Source: Gnetum montanum (lineage: Eukaryota > Streptophyta > Gnetopsida > Gnetales > Gnetaceae). Taken from it: DNA of 61,967 nucleotides. Both the position numbers and the translations under genes were made by a program. Below the pieces are notes generated by a model, which searched no databases, was not told the origin of the DNA, and saw only the letters and a list, made by a program, of their open reading frames with translations. Shown here piece after piece: positions 48,674 through 58,823 of the stretch; the stretch's first letter is position 1; every line of letters begins with the position of its first letter. The stretch is from positions 16,439 to 78,405 of the forward strand of contig MNCI01033312.1 of the NCBI GenBank assembly GCA_015680685.1, read 5' to 3'.

Positions 48674-48913
48674 TCATTGTCAGAGATAGACCTTGCACCG
48701 TCGCAAGGGTTTGAGTGATCTTGGGAAATACTGTGCAAACATGATGCATGACTGGAGGGGTCCAGGTATTGTACCCTTATGTAGTGTAAATTAGATTCCA
48801 TTGTCTCCCCTATAATGGTTACATGTTACACTGGGATAATATGTGATGTTACTTTTATCATCATTGTTAGGGACAAACCTTGCACCGTCACAAGGGTTTG
48901 GGCAGTTTTGGTA
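48674..48913. repeat. two copies of a 54-bp unit with a perfect hairpin
   Basis: The unit ATTGTCAGAGATAGACCTTG... recurs 187 bp later. Its centre CCTTGCACCGTCGCAAGG (48691-48708) is a 6-bp stem with a 6-nt loop. The second copy (48878-48895) keeps five pairs and has GTCACAAGG. It lies upstream of the antisense gene, possibly in its leader. Confidence 0.8.
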
Positions 48914-49079
48914 ATGCATTTCCAGCGTAACCTACGATTTTCTGGGAGTCAAGGTAATGGAAACTCCAGTGTTGTGTAATGGATTTTTATGAGCCTATTT
49001 ATTAATTTTTTTATGTTTTTCTTATGTCATTAGTATTTCTTAATTGCTTTTCCTAATGATAGTGTGTTTTGTTGTAAAG

Positions 49080-51606
49080 GATTACACTAAAGCTTGTCTT
49101 GATCATCTTGGACATTGTGGGCGTTCTATGCTGTTTACATGTCCTTGTGGCCAATGTTCATTCTCCTCATGCTAATGTAGGAGAGGAGGAGGTTTTGTTC
49201 TAAAGAGGTGCATGGGAGTTTTTGTAGTTTTTTTTGTATAATTTCAACGTAATTATCTGGTCGCATCTACCGGCTGAGATAGCCACCACCATTCTAGAGA
49301 CACTACTGGTTGGATCAACGCAGAGCATCTTAACATTTTTGGTGGATGGCTCAATCAAAATCATGTGGGTGCAAGACTGTGAATAGAGAACCAAGGGTTT
49401 GATGCATTTATCTTGGATTTGGGATATGCCCAGATTTGATTGTTATCATGCCTACAACACTCTGTTCGTGGCTTGTCATCTTACGACCTACTTCCAGAAT
49501 CCACCTGGCATTGTGTATTATGTATGCAGGTAAGTGTTTCAATAGTGTTATGATATGCTAGCCATTGTTTGNAGGTAAGTGTTTCAATAGTGTTATGATA
49601 TGCTAGCCATTGTTTGCATTTGTGTCAAGCATTAAACAATTATCCACATTCTATTATGTAGGTTCTTTATCAATGAACATGGTCTCCAAGGTGATACAGA
49701 TATGTTATCTACGGTCGAAGTGGCCATAAAGGAGTTCACTTCTATTAGTAATGTACGTGCTGGTGTTTTAGGACAACTAGAATTTGAAATCCCACACTAC
49801 CCTATCCACTATGTCAAATTCTTCACCAAGTGTTAAAACTCCGGATGGCTGGATAAGGAGTGGACTTTGGATCATCCTATCACCGTTGCGGACGTGCAAG
49901 AGAAAATCCCACCATTTCCTTCACCGTTTGGATGTGGTAAATTATGCTATGGTGGTCCATTGTAGCATCTTACAGAATGAAAATAATGTATAAAATTGTA
50001 TTATTTTGTTGTATTGTCTAAACCATTGCTTTATGTTCATAGCTAGGGAATCATGGGAGGTCACGATGATAACCTTCGAGCATGAAATAAGCAGTCTCTT
50101 CTTTCGTTATGGCAACATAAAAGAGGTGCAGTGTTGGCTCAACCATGGAGTGACCCTAGCTGCTCTAACCAATAACCTCTGGGAAGATGGACTGATGAAG
50201 TTATTTTTAGCTGTAACCCCTAATGTCATTGTAGTTGAAATGTTAACCCTAGTTGACTCCTTCAGCGAGGAGGTCAAGCATCTTTTCATACACGTGCGCA
50301 ACATGCATGTGAGTTTTAATATTGATGCTGTCCTATTCACCAACTTTTTTGGCTTTCCCTTTGATGGCCATCTAGTAGAAGAAAAGTCAAAGAGGAGTTC
50401 TAAATACCAAAAGGAGATAGAGGAGTGTCTAAGGGTTAAAAAGGAACTGAAAGGTATCCTTGCTAATAAAATCCAGCTGGAGGTGGCTCATACCATTTAT
50501 CCCCTCTTCCGAGCCCACACCTTCCCCAAGTTGCTTTCCCAAAGAAGAATCCTTACCATAGAGTAGGCTCAGGTCATGCGGGAGGTTATGGAGGAGGGAG
50601 CACGGTATAATTGGGCCAATTACCTCGCTGAAGGCCTACAGGCTGAAATGGTCAAGCTTCACAAGAAGCTTGAGTCTCATTTCAATGTGCACTTCACCTT
50701 TTTTATAGCTTGCTTTTGGTGTTTTTTTTGAATTCCTAGTGGTTCGTAGGGATGGAGTCTGGGTGTAGCAAGATCGTAACTAGATTTCCAAACCATGGAT
50801 TTCACAGGTTTTCCGCACCACTTGGTCGCAAGATCCCCCTAAAGGTATCAAGGATTCACTTTCACTTATGACTAAGCATTTGGCGGTGCCTCCTATGCAG
50901 GGCCAAGACAACATGGGTGGGGTGCTCCCTTCTTACACCAGTAGTGTGTCGAAAGGAAAACACTTGGCAGAAGAAATAGTGAGTTCATTAGTCTAGTTGA
51001 AAAAAGCATCGTCCGACCATGGAATCTCCTAGCCCGACTGATGTAGAGGGAAAGAGGTTGTGAATTGAATTTCATAGGAATGATCCCATAGCTGATAAGT
51101 AGAGAGAGGTTTAACTAGTTTATATATGTACTACACTACGTATAGACTTCATTGCATCACGTAGCACTTGTTCTAATTAACTGTGTTATTTGGTAGACAA
51201 AGGGAAAGATGTAGAGGAGTTGACCCCTAAAACGGGGGTCATAGTTTTCTAAGGTGGAGAAGGGACCCTAGTTTTAGTTGTAGGACTATTTTATTCTTGT
51301 TATGTGTAGTTTTGGTGGTGAAGCTAACATGAATTTCATGTCAAATCATAGGATTAACACAAAGAGGGTCCTCATGAGGAGGAGCGTAATGGAGATGATG
51401 GTCCTTACAAAGAGGGTTTCCATGAGGAGGAGCGTAATGAAGATGATGATTCTCATGGAAAGAATTCCCATGAGGAAGAGCCTTGTGGAGAGAATTGCCT
51501 CCATGAAGAGATACAACTTGAAGAAAGTCCTTATGAGGATGATCTTCATGAGGTAGAGATGGAGTTGAACGACACAGGTGGAAGTGGTAACAAAGGCGAT
51601 GTGTGA
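49080..51606 (+). pseudogene. antisense multi-exon passenger gene in the Tat/Ogre-like element, unknown function
   Basis: I propose exons at about 49080-49529, 49662-49936, 50043-50686, 50808-50978 and a last part ending at the stop 51604-51606. The first three introns use GT-AG (CAG|GTAAGTG...ATGTAG; TGTG|GTAAAT...TCATAG; AAT|GTGCAC...TTCACAG) and their phases (2, 1, 0) join one frame. The product starts Cys/His-rich (CLDHLGHCGRSMLFTCPCGQ). It continues with FDCYHAYNTLFVACHLTTYF, FINEHGLQGDTDML and a 186-codon open core (50006-50566), then a coiled-coil region (KEIEECLRVKKELKG, LQAEMVKLHKKLESHFN). It ends in an acidic tail with HEEERN.DD repeats. Four stops (about 49170, 49386, 49835, 50563) fit single C-to-T changes, and a T-run at 49228-49235 needs one indel. 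Family not recognised. The joins at 49080 and 50979-51372 are provisional. Confidence 0.6.
49528..49616. other. assembly join: N with duplicated 44-bp flanks
   Basis: 49528-49571 and 49573-49616 are identical around N at 49572. The duplicated block contains the first intron's GTAAGTG donor, so the second donor is probably an artefact. Confidence 0.9.
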
Positions 51607-51635
51607 CATGGCCATATTAGCCAACATTTTGTTGT

Positions 51636-51641
51636 AATAAA
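51636..51641 (+). promoter_or_regulatory. AATAAA polyadenylation signal of the antisense gene
   Basis: AATAAA lies 30 bp after the stop at 51604-51606, on the same strand as the gene, with T-rich sequence before and after it. Confidence 0.6.
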
Positions 51642-51725
51642 ATGGAGTAAAATACAATGTTCTTTGATCTATAATCATTTTTAGTTTTCATGAAGTGAAG
51701 CATATTGTTAAAAGAATTACATGTT

Positions 51726-51856
51726 TTTAGGTCACTACAAGCCGTTAATAGTTTAAAGCCATTTTGGGTCGGGCCATCGTAAGCATAAAGGGATAAAGCA
51801 AATTGCTAGTTTTGGGCTATCACGGGCCACAACTAGTTTAAGGCCATTTCGGGCCG
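51726..51856. repeat. four dyad motifs with GGCC stems
   Basis: TAGTTTAAAGCCATTTTGGG (51748), CTAGTTTTGGGCTATCACGG (51805) and CTAGTTTAAGGCCATTTCGG (51832), plus a shorter unit at 51726, share the CTAGTTT head with the array at 44334-44690. The stem is GGCC...GGCC instead of GGTC...GACC. Confidence 0.7.
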
Positions 51857-51989
51857 TAATGCGTATGAAAGAAGCATAATAACGATAATGTGAAAAGAGA
51901 GAGCATAAATTGCGTAACACTAAATGATGTGATCTAATGTGACATGTCATGCTAACATGTTCATTCACTAGCTTCGTAGCTGCTTCTTA

Positions 51990-52805
51990 ATTTTTTTAGT
52001 TTTGGCGATGCATCTGGACAAAGAGGTTTATTACTCTATTCCTCTACACCACCATCTTTCTCTTGAAAAGGTAGTTCAGCCCAGATCAAGCTATCATCAG
52101 CCACTATTTTGGCCTGTTCAAATATTGGGACAGGAGACTGATATTTAGGGATTTTGATTTTTGAACCATGTTCCATTTCTACATTATTAATAGCCTAAGG
52201 GATCATCTTATCACCATGGATGATCACTTCCCCTCTTATGTAGCGAAAATTGATTTCTTGGTGGATGGGTGATGAGATTGTCCTTAGTTGAGCCAACCAG
52301 GACCTCCCCAAGATTAAGTTGAAACCAGACATCTCCTTCACAACGATAAACATTGCATCTATGCAGAATTGGTCTCCTGCTACAAAGTTGATGTGTACTG
52401 TTCCTTTGACCTGCACTCGTGCTACATTGAATGACTTTAAACATGACATTCTCGTGGGACTGATTTGGTTGATTAAACCAATTTATCCACTATGGGGTAT
52501 GGAATGACATTGGTAGCCACCCTGTCATCTATGTGTACTCTCCAGATTCGGTATTGGCCAACTTGGATAGTGATGAACATAGGCACTATTGTCACTTGAC
52601 CCTTCTCTAGGTCGTCCTTAATGGATTCATCATGAAAAGTCGGTAGGGAAGGTTGAGGTTGTTTAGCAGTGAGGGGAAGCATGATGGAGTGGATTTCTTC
52701 TTCATCCGCTAGTAGGCTCTCGTCCATGGATATGGATATTAACATGCAAACCATGGCCTCACGATGCTTTTGTGATGTCATCAGCAAGTCATAGAGGCTC
52801 AACAT
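51990..52805 (-). pseudogene. Tat/Ogre-like retropepsin (protease)
   Basis: 52805-52473 is open in the gag frame: VTIVPMFITIQVGQYRIWRV, HIDDRVATNVIPYPIVDKL, where the active-site D-G-A box appears as DDRVA. After a frameshift, 52449-52195 reads VKGTVHINFVAGDQFCIDAM, FIVVKEMSGFNLILGRSWLA, the flap and LGRSWL box. A tail (HGSKIKIPKYQSPVPIFEQA) continues to about 52035. It is continuous with gag upstream, then faces the putative intron. Confidence 0.85.
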
Positions 52806-55762
52806 TGTATTTTTTTATTTCAGAGCCTGCTTAACTTGCATAAAAGTGTCAAGGAGATCACGTCCTTGGTCTAGTTATTTATCACCCTTCTCTTCTTCCA
52901 TTTGTCCCAGGAGACTAATCTCTCAGGGAGGAATGATTTTTGGTTTAGGGTTGTGTTTTCTTGGGTTGGGAGAAGATGGTTGCACTTGCATAGCATTTTA
53001 TTTTTTGGAGGGTGGGGCCAAGGGAGCTAAGGTGAGAGGCATAGGATTGGGAAACCCCAGCATAATTTGGCCCTTGGCTATATTATTTGTCATACGCCCT
53101 TCTCCTTTCCTGGTAGGTTGTGATTGAGGCATCGACTTAGAGATTCGCCCCTACTTAGCAAGGGAAATTAATGGCTTTGGCACCCTGATGACAAAGGGTG
53201 CCCTAGGTGTGGGTGTAGGCTGAGCTGTGGCTTTATTAATAGTGGGCTATGGAACAAAGGTAGGAGATGGGAGGCAGAGACTGAAGGGTTGTTGCTCAGC
53301 CGCACCCGTCTATGTTGAAGGGCTTGTCGTCTACGATAGGTGAGGAGGTACACATAGCAAAAAGGATTATTTTGGTTATGCTTGGCCATTGTCCTCTGTA
53401 CCCACCACGTTGATAGTGTACCCTACGTTATTTGTGTTTAACGGGTCTTGGTACACATGCATGGATTGATTTTTTGGATGAACAGGACTACAGCTACCTA
53501 AGATCATTTTACCTTGATCGATCATGCGTTGAATGTCATATTTCAACGCCCAGCAGTAATCTATGTCATGACCACATAGCTGGTGATAGTCACAGAAATG
53601 GTCCAACCTAAAGTTTTTAGGGACTGGCGGTTCATTTGGTAGGGCAAAGGAGGGATTCTTAAGCAGTTCGCAATGTCATCTGTGGCATTTCAGACCTTGC
53701 TCGGACACCTTCTTATGTTGAATATGGCNATGGCATTTCAGACCTTGCTCGGACACCTTCTTATGTTGAATATGGCCAGTTCCCAGTAATTGCTTCAGAA
53801 GTTCTGAAGGCTTGACAGGTAGAGCTGTGTATTTTGAGCAATCTTTACGCTCAAAATTAGGCTTTAACTGTGGAAATGCTTCAGGGGCAGGTAGAGTTTC
53901 GTGGTTGACACTGTTTGAGCTAGTCATGGGCTTAGTAGATGCTCTAGGTATTTTCTTCTTGTTATTTTTCTTCTTGGCCCCTTCGGCTACCACTGCCACA
54001 ATTGTTGTCGTAGCTTTTCCTTTGTCTTTACCCTTGTTGTGGGCATTTTTATAGACCACATATGTTGGGTCTTTGCTAGCCTCTACTACATCTTGAATGC
54101 TCTTAGTCTAAGCGAAGGCTTGGTTGAGGGAGAGGGGAGTGAGGTAATACAGTTTGGACTTAATGAAGTCGTTGACTGCCCCCTTGAAGATAGCTAACAG
54201 ATGAGCCTCTACGATGGGTTCACAAATTTCTTTCAAGGTTGTGCTCCACCACTGTATAAAGTTTTGGACCGGCTTGAGCGAATCTTTTTTGACTCCCATG
54301 ATCTAATCAAGCGTGATCTCTAGTTTCAAGTTGTATTTAAAATGAGTTATGAACTGAGTTAATAGCTCTTCTAAGGTTGAGATGGAAGAGGGTGGGAGTG
54401 CTCGATACCAGTCTAAAGCTTTACCTGTTAGGGACATAGCAAAGACACAGATGATAGTGTGTGGCCATTGCTACAATAACAATGAATTTGACCTGAAGGT
54501 GACTAGATGGGTGTTGGGATCACCTTCCCCATTGTATTTTGTGAAATGGAGGAGTGGCATCTCAGGAGGCAACGACAAAACAAGCACTGCTAGGCTAATA
54601 GGATTGTTATGGTAAAAATTCATGACTTGTATTATGTCAGAATTGGTAGCTTTGAGGCATTGAACTTCCTCAGTAAGGGTTTGAATAAGCTGGAAAGCTT
54701 GATCTAGACCTGTAGATGAAGAGGTTGTTTGTGGAACTGTAGGATGATCCACGCTAGGTGGTAGGATAGGGGTGGTAGCTTGGCCTATGTGCGATGTTAT
54801 TAGGACTGCCCCTATAGGCAATGCCACTTGTGACATCCACCACCCGGTAGGTGGTGCAAATGGGGCGACTGCCACTGATTGTGCCATGGGATATGTTGTT
54901 TGCGTAGCTAGGGGCATGGACAATGGCCCTGTAGCGAGGTTTGGCACCTGCAAAACTTGGTGCTGATGATGAGTGAGATGAGACATCTATGTAGGCTATG
55001 CTACAAGGGATGATGTGTTTGGAGCCCATCATGTTATAGTGGTGGGTCCTGTCATATGAGCTGGGATGAATGCAGAAGCTACATGTAATTGCAAAATAGG
55101 AACTATGTTCACATACAGTGATGTAGGCGCAGGTATACGATGAGATGGGTTGGTCAATTGTGACTGTGGAGGGATGGTTTGTAAAGGAATACCACTAGAG
55201 AGGGTAGCCAGAGAGAAGAAATGTCATTGGGCGTTATGTGTCACATGGTTGGCGGTAGTCAATGATAATGGCATAGTGACCATAAACAATGGATTTATGC
55301 GGGATGCTGTGGAGGGAGGAGCCATGACAAAACTAGCGTGACTACCTCCCTCGGAGTGGGGGTATAAATCTTCTTGCCCATCGTGGGATGCTTCATCGCA
55401 GAACATATCATCCCATTTTTCTGTTGACACCTTGGCCATTAACAATTGGTCCAACATCCACTGTTGTTTATCTGTTAAATGTATGGAAGCGTTAGGCGAA
55501 GGAGCGAATAGTAGATGAACTTGTATTCGTGTTTCTCTTCGAGTTCTTGTGGATACATGGGAAAATTTACCGCAACTTTAGCACAGAGGAAATTGTAATG
55601 TTCCTGGTGTTGAGTATGTTCCTCAGGCTCTTTATTTTGGAGCCTGAGGGATCGGCGTGGTCGCATTGGACTGGTTGGTGACTTGACCACAGGAAGCGTA
55701 ACTTGCAGCTTCCAAGGATTCTTGAGGTTAGAAATGTTAACAATGTTGGTTGATGCAGCCAT
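52806..55762 (-). pseudogene. Tat/Ogre-like gag
   Basis: ATG at 55762 starts MAASTNIVNISNLKNPWKLQ. A single frameshift near 55500 moves into the frame kept through protease. The long Pro/Thr/Ser/His-rich N-part (55490-54700) is followed by the capsid core: LLHFTKYNGEGDPNTHLVTF, FAMSLTGKALDWYRALPPSS, LKPVQNFIQWWSTTLKEICE and LAIFKGAVNDFIKSKLYYL (to 54108). Then come a Lys-rich linker and FCDYHQLCGHDIDYC at about 53550-53600, a C-x2-H-x4-H-x4-C knuckle. There are several stops. A 48-bp assembly duplication at 53683-53776 adds 16 codons. Confidence 0.85.
53683..53776. other. assembly join: N with duplicated 46-bp flanks
   Basis: 53683-53728 and 53731-53776 are identical around N at 53729. The offset of 48 bp keeps the gag frame, so the artefact would pass as a protein repeat. 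Confidence 0.9.
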
Positions 55763-56019
55763 TGTCTATGCATCTTGAGAGTAATGAAGACAAGATATAG
55801 ATTGCAAGGGCAAAGGTAAGCCAAGGCAAAAATAAATGGGCTTTCTACCCTGCAGGATTCTAGAGGAATCGTCAAAGACACTGATCTGCACCACACAATC
55901 TCGTAAATAACGACTGAGGTATTACATTTACATCAATCAAAAATGGGTACAGATAGCTTACAGGACTACCCATGAAACACAGATCGGAGGTTCAGGCCGT
56001 CCTTCTAGTGCTAGAAAAC
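55763..56019 (-). other. 5' leader of the Tat/Ogre-like element
   Basis: About 257 nt between the 5' LTR and the gag ATG. The sequence after the LTR on the minus strand (GTTTTCTAGCACTAGAAGG) contains no TGG-starting primer site that I can match to a tRNA. Confidence 0.6.
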
Positions 56020-57273
56020 TGTAACGATGGAAAACAGTGGTTGGTGGAAACACTGAGCGAATTTCCATGTACACAGTTCCAACCCCGGATCTGTGCAAGG
56101 GTCATGGTAGAGAAAATGAATCTGTGTACTGAATGATCTTTTCAATCAGATAGGGACTTACTTAATCAGTAAATTTTGTAATGATCGGATCAGAAAATGA
56201 TGATTTCAATGTGAAGGCACAATATCAGTTGACAGGAAAACGAGATCTGCTCTAAGATCGGGTCTTGAAGATAGTGATAATGATGTAAACAATGAAAAAT
56301 GATTATAAAATCAATGTAAGTAAAATACAACAAATTGAATTTGGAGAATGTACGATCCTAAAACTTGGGATTGAACTTATAGATAATATATTGAATACAA
56401 TGGTTGCAAGCGGCCTTCGGTTTAGATGAAGTGCATCCCGAGAGCAAGAAGCTATTCAGAGATAAAATAAGCAAAGGCCAATCTACCTTGTTCTAGCCAA
56501 TCTAGGCACAAGGGAGTCAGCCTTGAAGCAAAATATCTGCTAACTTGAAGTCTCTGGTTAAAAGCTTCTCTTTGTCACCGTCGATGCTCTTCTCGTCGTC
56601 TCGCTAATCCTTTTTTTTTTGCCAATACTGTCAAAAATTGCCAACCCTTTGATCTTTGTCAACTAGGATATTTATAATATTAAGGTTAAGAGAACAACGT
56701 AGTTCAGATGATGCATGTCCTGGGCCCACAAAATACCATTGACCTATGTGCTGTAGCTAAAGCTTGTAATGCTACGTTGTGTTACACCCTGAAGCATAGT
56801 ATACTGTAACTACCCCTTAAGAAGACAGTTTATTTGAGTTTGTCTCTTGTGTTGAATGAATTTTTTTACAATTACACTTTGATACACTAGAAAGAGTATT
56901 GTAGCGTAATTACTGCCACTGCCTAAATTTTGTTACCTTTTTCGCTGCGAATAAGTCAACTGCACTGCTTGCATTATGCTGCATAGCGTAACATGGCGTA
57001 ATATGACAATAGTTAAGATTTTCGATCATGGTTAACTTGCAAAATTGAAGTTTTGCCATTGTGCATCCCTTGTTCTATTTTATCTTCTAGAGTCTGCTAC
57101 GCTGAGCTGCATGGGGTAACTAACCCTTAGCTGAAAAGGAAAACTTGCTGAGATGTGTCATTGTTTTGAATGTTTTCACTACCTGGATGTTTCAATGCCA
57201 TCCTTGTGCAAGTCTTCACCTAAACTTCGATACTTTGCTGAATCATTGAGGTCTCAAAATTCATGGTGTTTCA
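56020..57273 (-). repeat. 5' LTR of the Tat/Ogre-like element
   Basis: 1254 bp, from TGAAACACCA to CGTTACA on the minus strand, colinear with 41809-43087. TATA box (minus) at + 56669-56676. The upstream part carries the same GCGTAGCGTAAC-like units (+ about 56770-57110). Confidence 0.9.
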
Positions 57274-57278
57274 ATAGA
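57274..57278. other. target-site duplication ATAGA (right)
   Basis: Perfect copy of 41804-41808 directly after the terminal CA. Confidence 0.95.
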
Positions 57279-58660
57279 TACCAAGGGTTTTTCTCATTTC
57301 ATTACAAAGCCTATCTACAATGTGGTGAAGTTGAGCCAATTGAGAATAACCATGGCCAGGGCATTTGTGCATCAAGGCATAGTATCAACCAATGGTGGCA
57401 TCCAAGGGTTCATATGTTCCTTTTTTCCACCCTTGAATTTGCTTCCTTAATTTGGACACCATGGAGTACATTTGATACTTATCATTGAATAACTTGAGCA
57501 TGCTACTTCATCATCTAAGAAATTCTAGCTCTAAAGACTAGTACCAGTTCTCTACTTCTTTAATGAGTATCTTGGGGAACAACTTTAGTGTTTGTCACTT
57601 GTTTTCTATGTTTTGCAAGGCATGTGCATCTTGGAAAGCTTGAAGATGATTCTATGAATCAAAGTTATATCCTCCTTCAAATCGAGGAATATTGTTCACA
57701 TCTAACCAATTAATCTAATTGTCTCTCACATGCCTTGTTAATATTCTGACTACCTCTACAATGTTAAGCATACTTCGAGTAGCAAATATAGGCTCATCAA
57801 GGCCTTGATCATGGTGCCTACGATGCCCTCTACTATCCCTTCATTCATGGAAGTTTGCCTCTCTTGAACATCTACATCCTTGATCTTGCCTATCTTGATG
57901 GTCCCCTTGATTATTATGGTGTTGTTAGTCATTGTTCTAATTTTGATCACCTCCATCATGATCTCACCTTCTATAGTTATGATCAGAGCCAAAAGAAGAA
58001 GATGATGATGAAGGGGAAGAGAAAGAATAACTAACATCATCACAATGCCTACTACAACCTCTTTGGCAATCATGAACATGATCATAATCATGCTTTCTGT
58101 CAGCATCCCTATCTTGACTTGCCCTTCCAGATCCTTCTTTGTCATTAGATCCCTTGTTAACAAAATGAGGATTGTGAACTGTCAAGTGTAGATTCTGGTT
58201 TTGACCTCCATTGCCAAAGTTAAAGAGAGGAGCATCATTGTATGGAAAATCTCCAGAGAAGGATTTTCCACTAGCTTGTTGGTACAACAAGAATGGAGGA
58301 TTGATAAGCCCTTTTCCTTTCAAAAACTCATAGTGCTATTCCAGCTGCTGATCCTACAGGCATTGTGCTTTGGTGGGATGATAATCCCTAGTATCAACAT
58401 ATTCCACATTATACTCCCCATGGCATTCTTGAAGACCACATCTTACAAGCATTTGATAGATCATTGCAAGAGTAGCATGATTAGGTGGCAACACAATGTT
58501 ACCCTCCATGTCACGCCACCACAGCTATTCATCCTAGTGTAGGATGAAGGTAAAATTTGGCACATACTCATTTGGATGAATATAGATAATTTGATACTAT
58601 TAAGGCTTTGTCAAACGAATGTTATTAACCTTGGGTGGAGAAATGCTCATGTGAGAAGAA
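57279..58660 (-). pseudogene. Athila-like gag, copy 3, 5' part
   Basis: Same order as copies 1 and 2, but the start codon aligned to MSSSH is ATA (+ about 58661). 58323-57964 is open for 119 codons (MKGKGLINPPFLLYQQASGK, APLFNFGNGGQNQNLH, Ser run, FGSDHNYRR). The capsid core then continues in broken frames to the insertion point at 57279 and resumes at 41803. Confidence 0.8.
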
Positions 58661-58804
58661 GATATTTTCAGTTAGTAAATAAAAATCATAGTGTGCTCTA
58701 AGAATTTTTTTAGTAATTGTGAAATAAGATATGACTCTTAGGTTTATTTTAATGATTTAAATACTTTCACTAGGTCCTAGATAGTGCACAAAACATCATA
58801 AAGG

Positions 58805-58822
58805 TTCCTAGAAATGGCACCA
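58805..58822 (-). other. primer-binding site, tRNA-Asp type (copy 3)
   Basis: TGGTGCCATTTCTAGGAA on the minus strand, one base after the LTR. Confidence 0.8.
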
Positions 58823-58823
58823 A

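Larger units (their letters stand above)
48198..51985 (-). other. Ogre-type intron / spacer between protease and RT
   Basis: On the minus strand the RT frame is preceded by CGGTTTTGCAG, a good 3' splice site (+ 48198-48208), and no pol residues occur until the protease frame ends near 51985. Ogre elements are known to carry an intron at this point. I could not choose one donor: several GT sites lie near 52030-52060. The segment holds the plus-strand gene at 49080-51606, two hairpin repeats and six dyad motifs. Confidence 0.55.
41809..57273 (-). mobile_element. Tat/Ogre-lineage Ty3/gypsy retrotransposon with antisense passenger gene
   Basis: A 15465-bp unit with LTRs at both ends, 5-bp target duplication, polypurine tract, gag-protease frame, RT, RNase H, archaeal-type second RNase H and integrase, all on the minus strand. 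The second RNase H places it in the Tat branch. The 3.8 kb non-pol segment between protease and RT sits where Ogre elements have an intron. Pol is broken by scattered stops, so it is no longer autonomous, but no domain is deleted. By eye the LTRs are roughly 85-90% alike. This is the youngest large insertion in the window, because it interrupts copy 3. Confidence 0.9.

Noticed and set aside
51302-51678. Met/Arg-rich plus ORF and hydrophobic minus ORF over the acidic repeat
   Set aside because: Both are shadows in other frames of the HEEERN repeat frame, which runs to a stop followed by AATAAA.
55567-55896. 109-codon minus ORF in the Tat/Ogre leader
   Set aside because: Overlaps the gag start in another frame and has no recognisable content.
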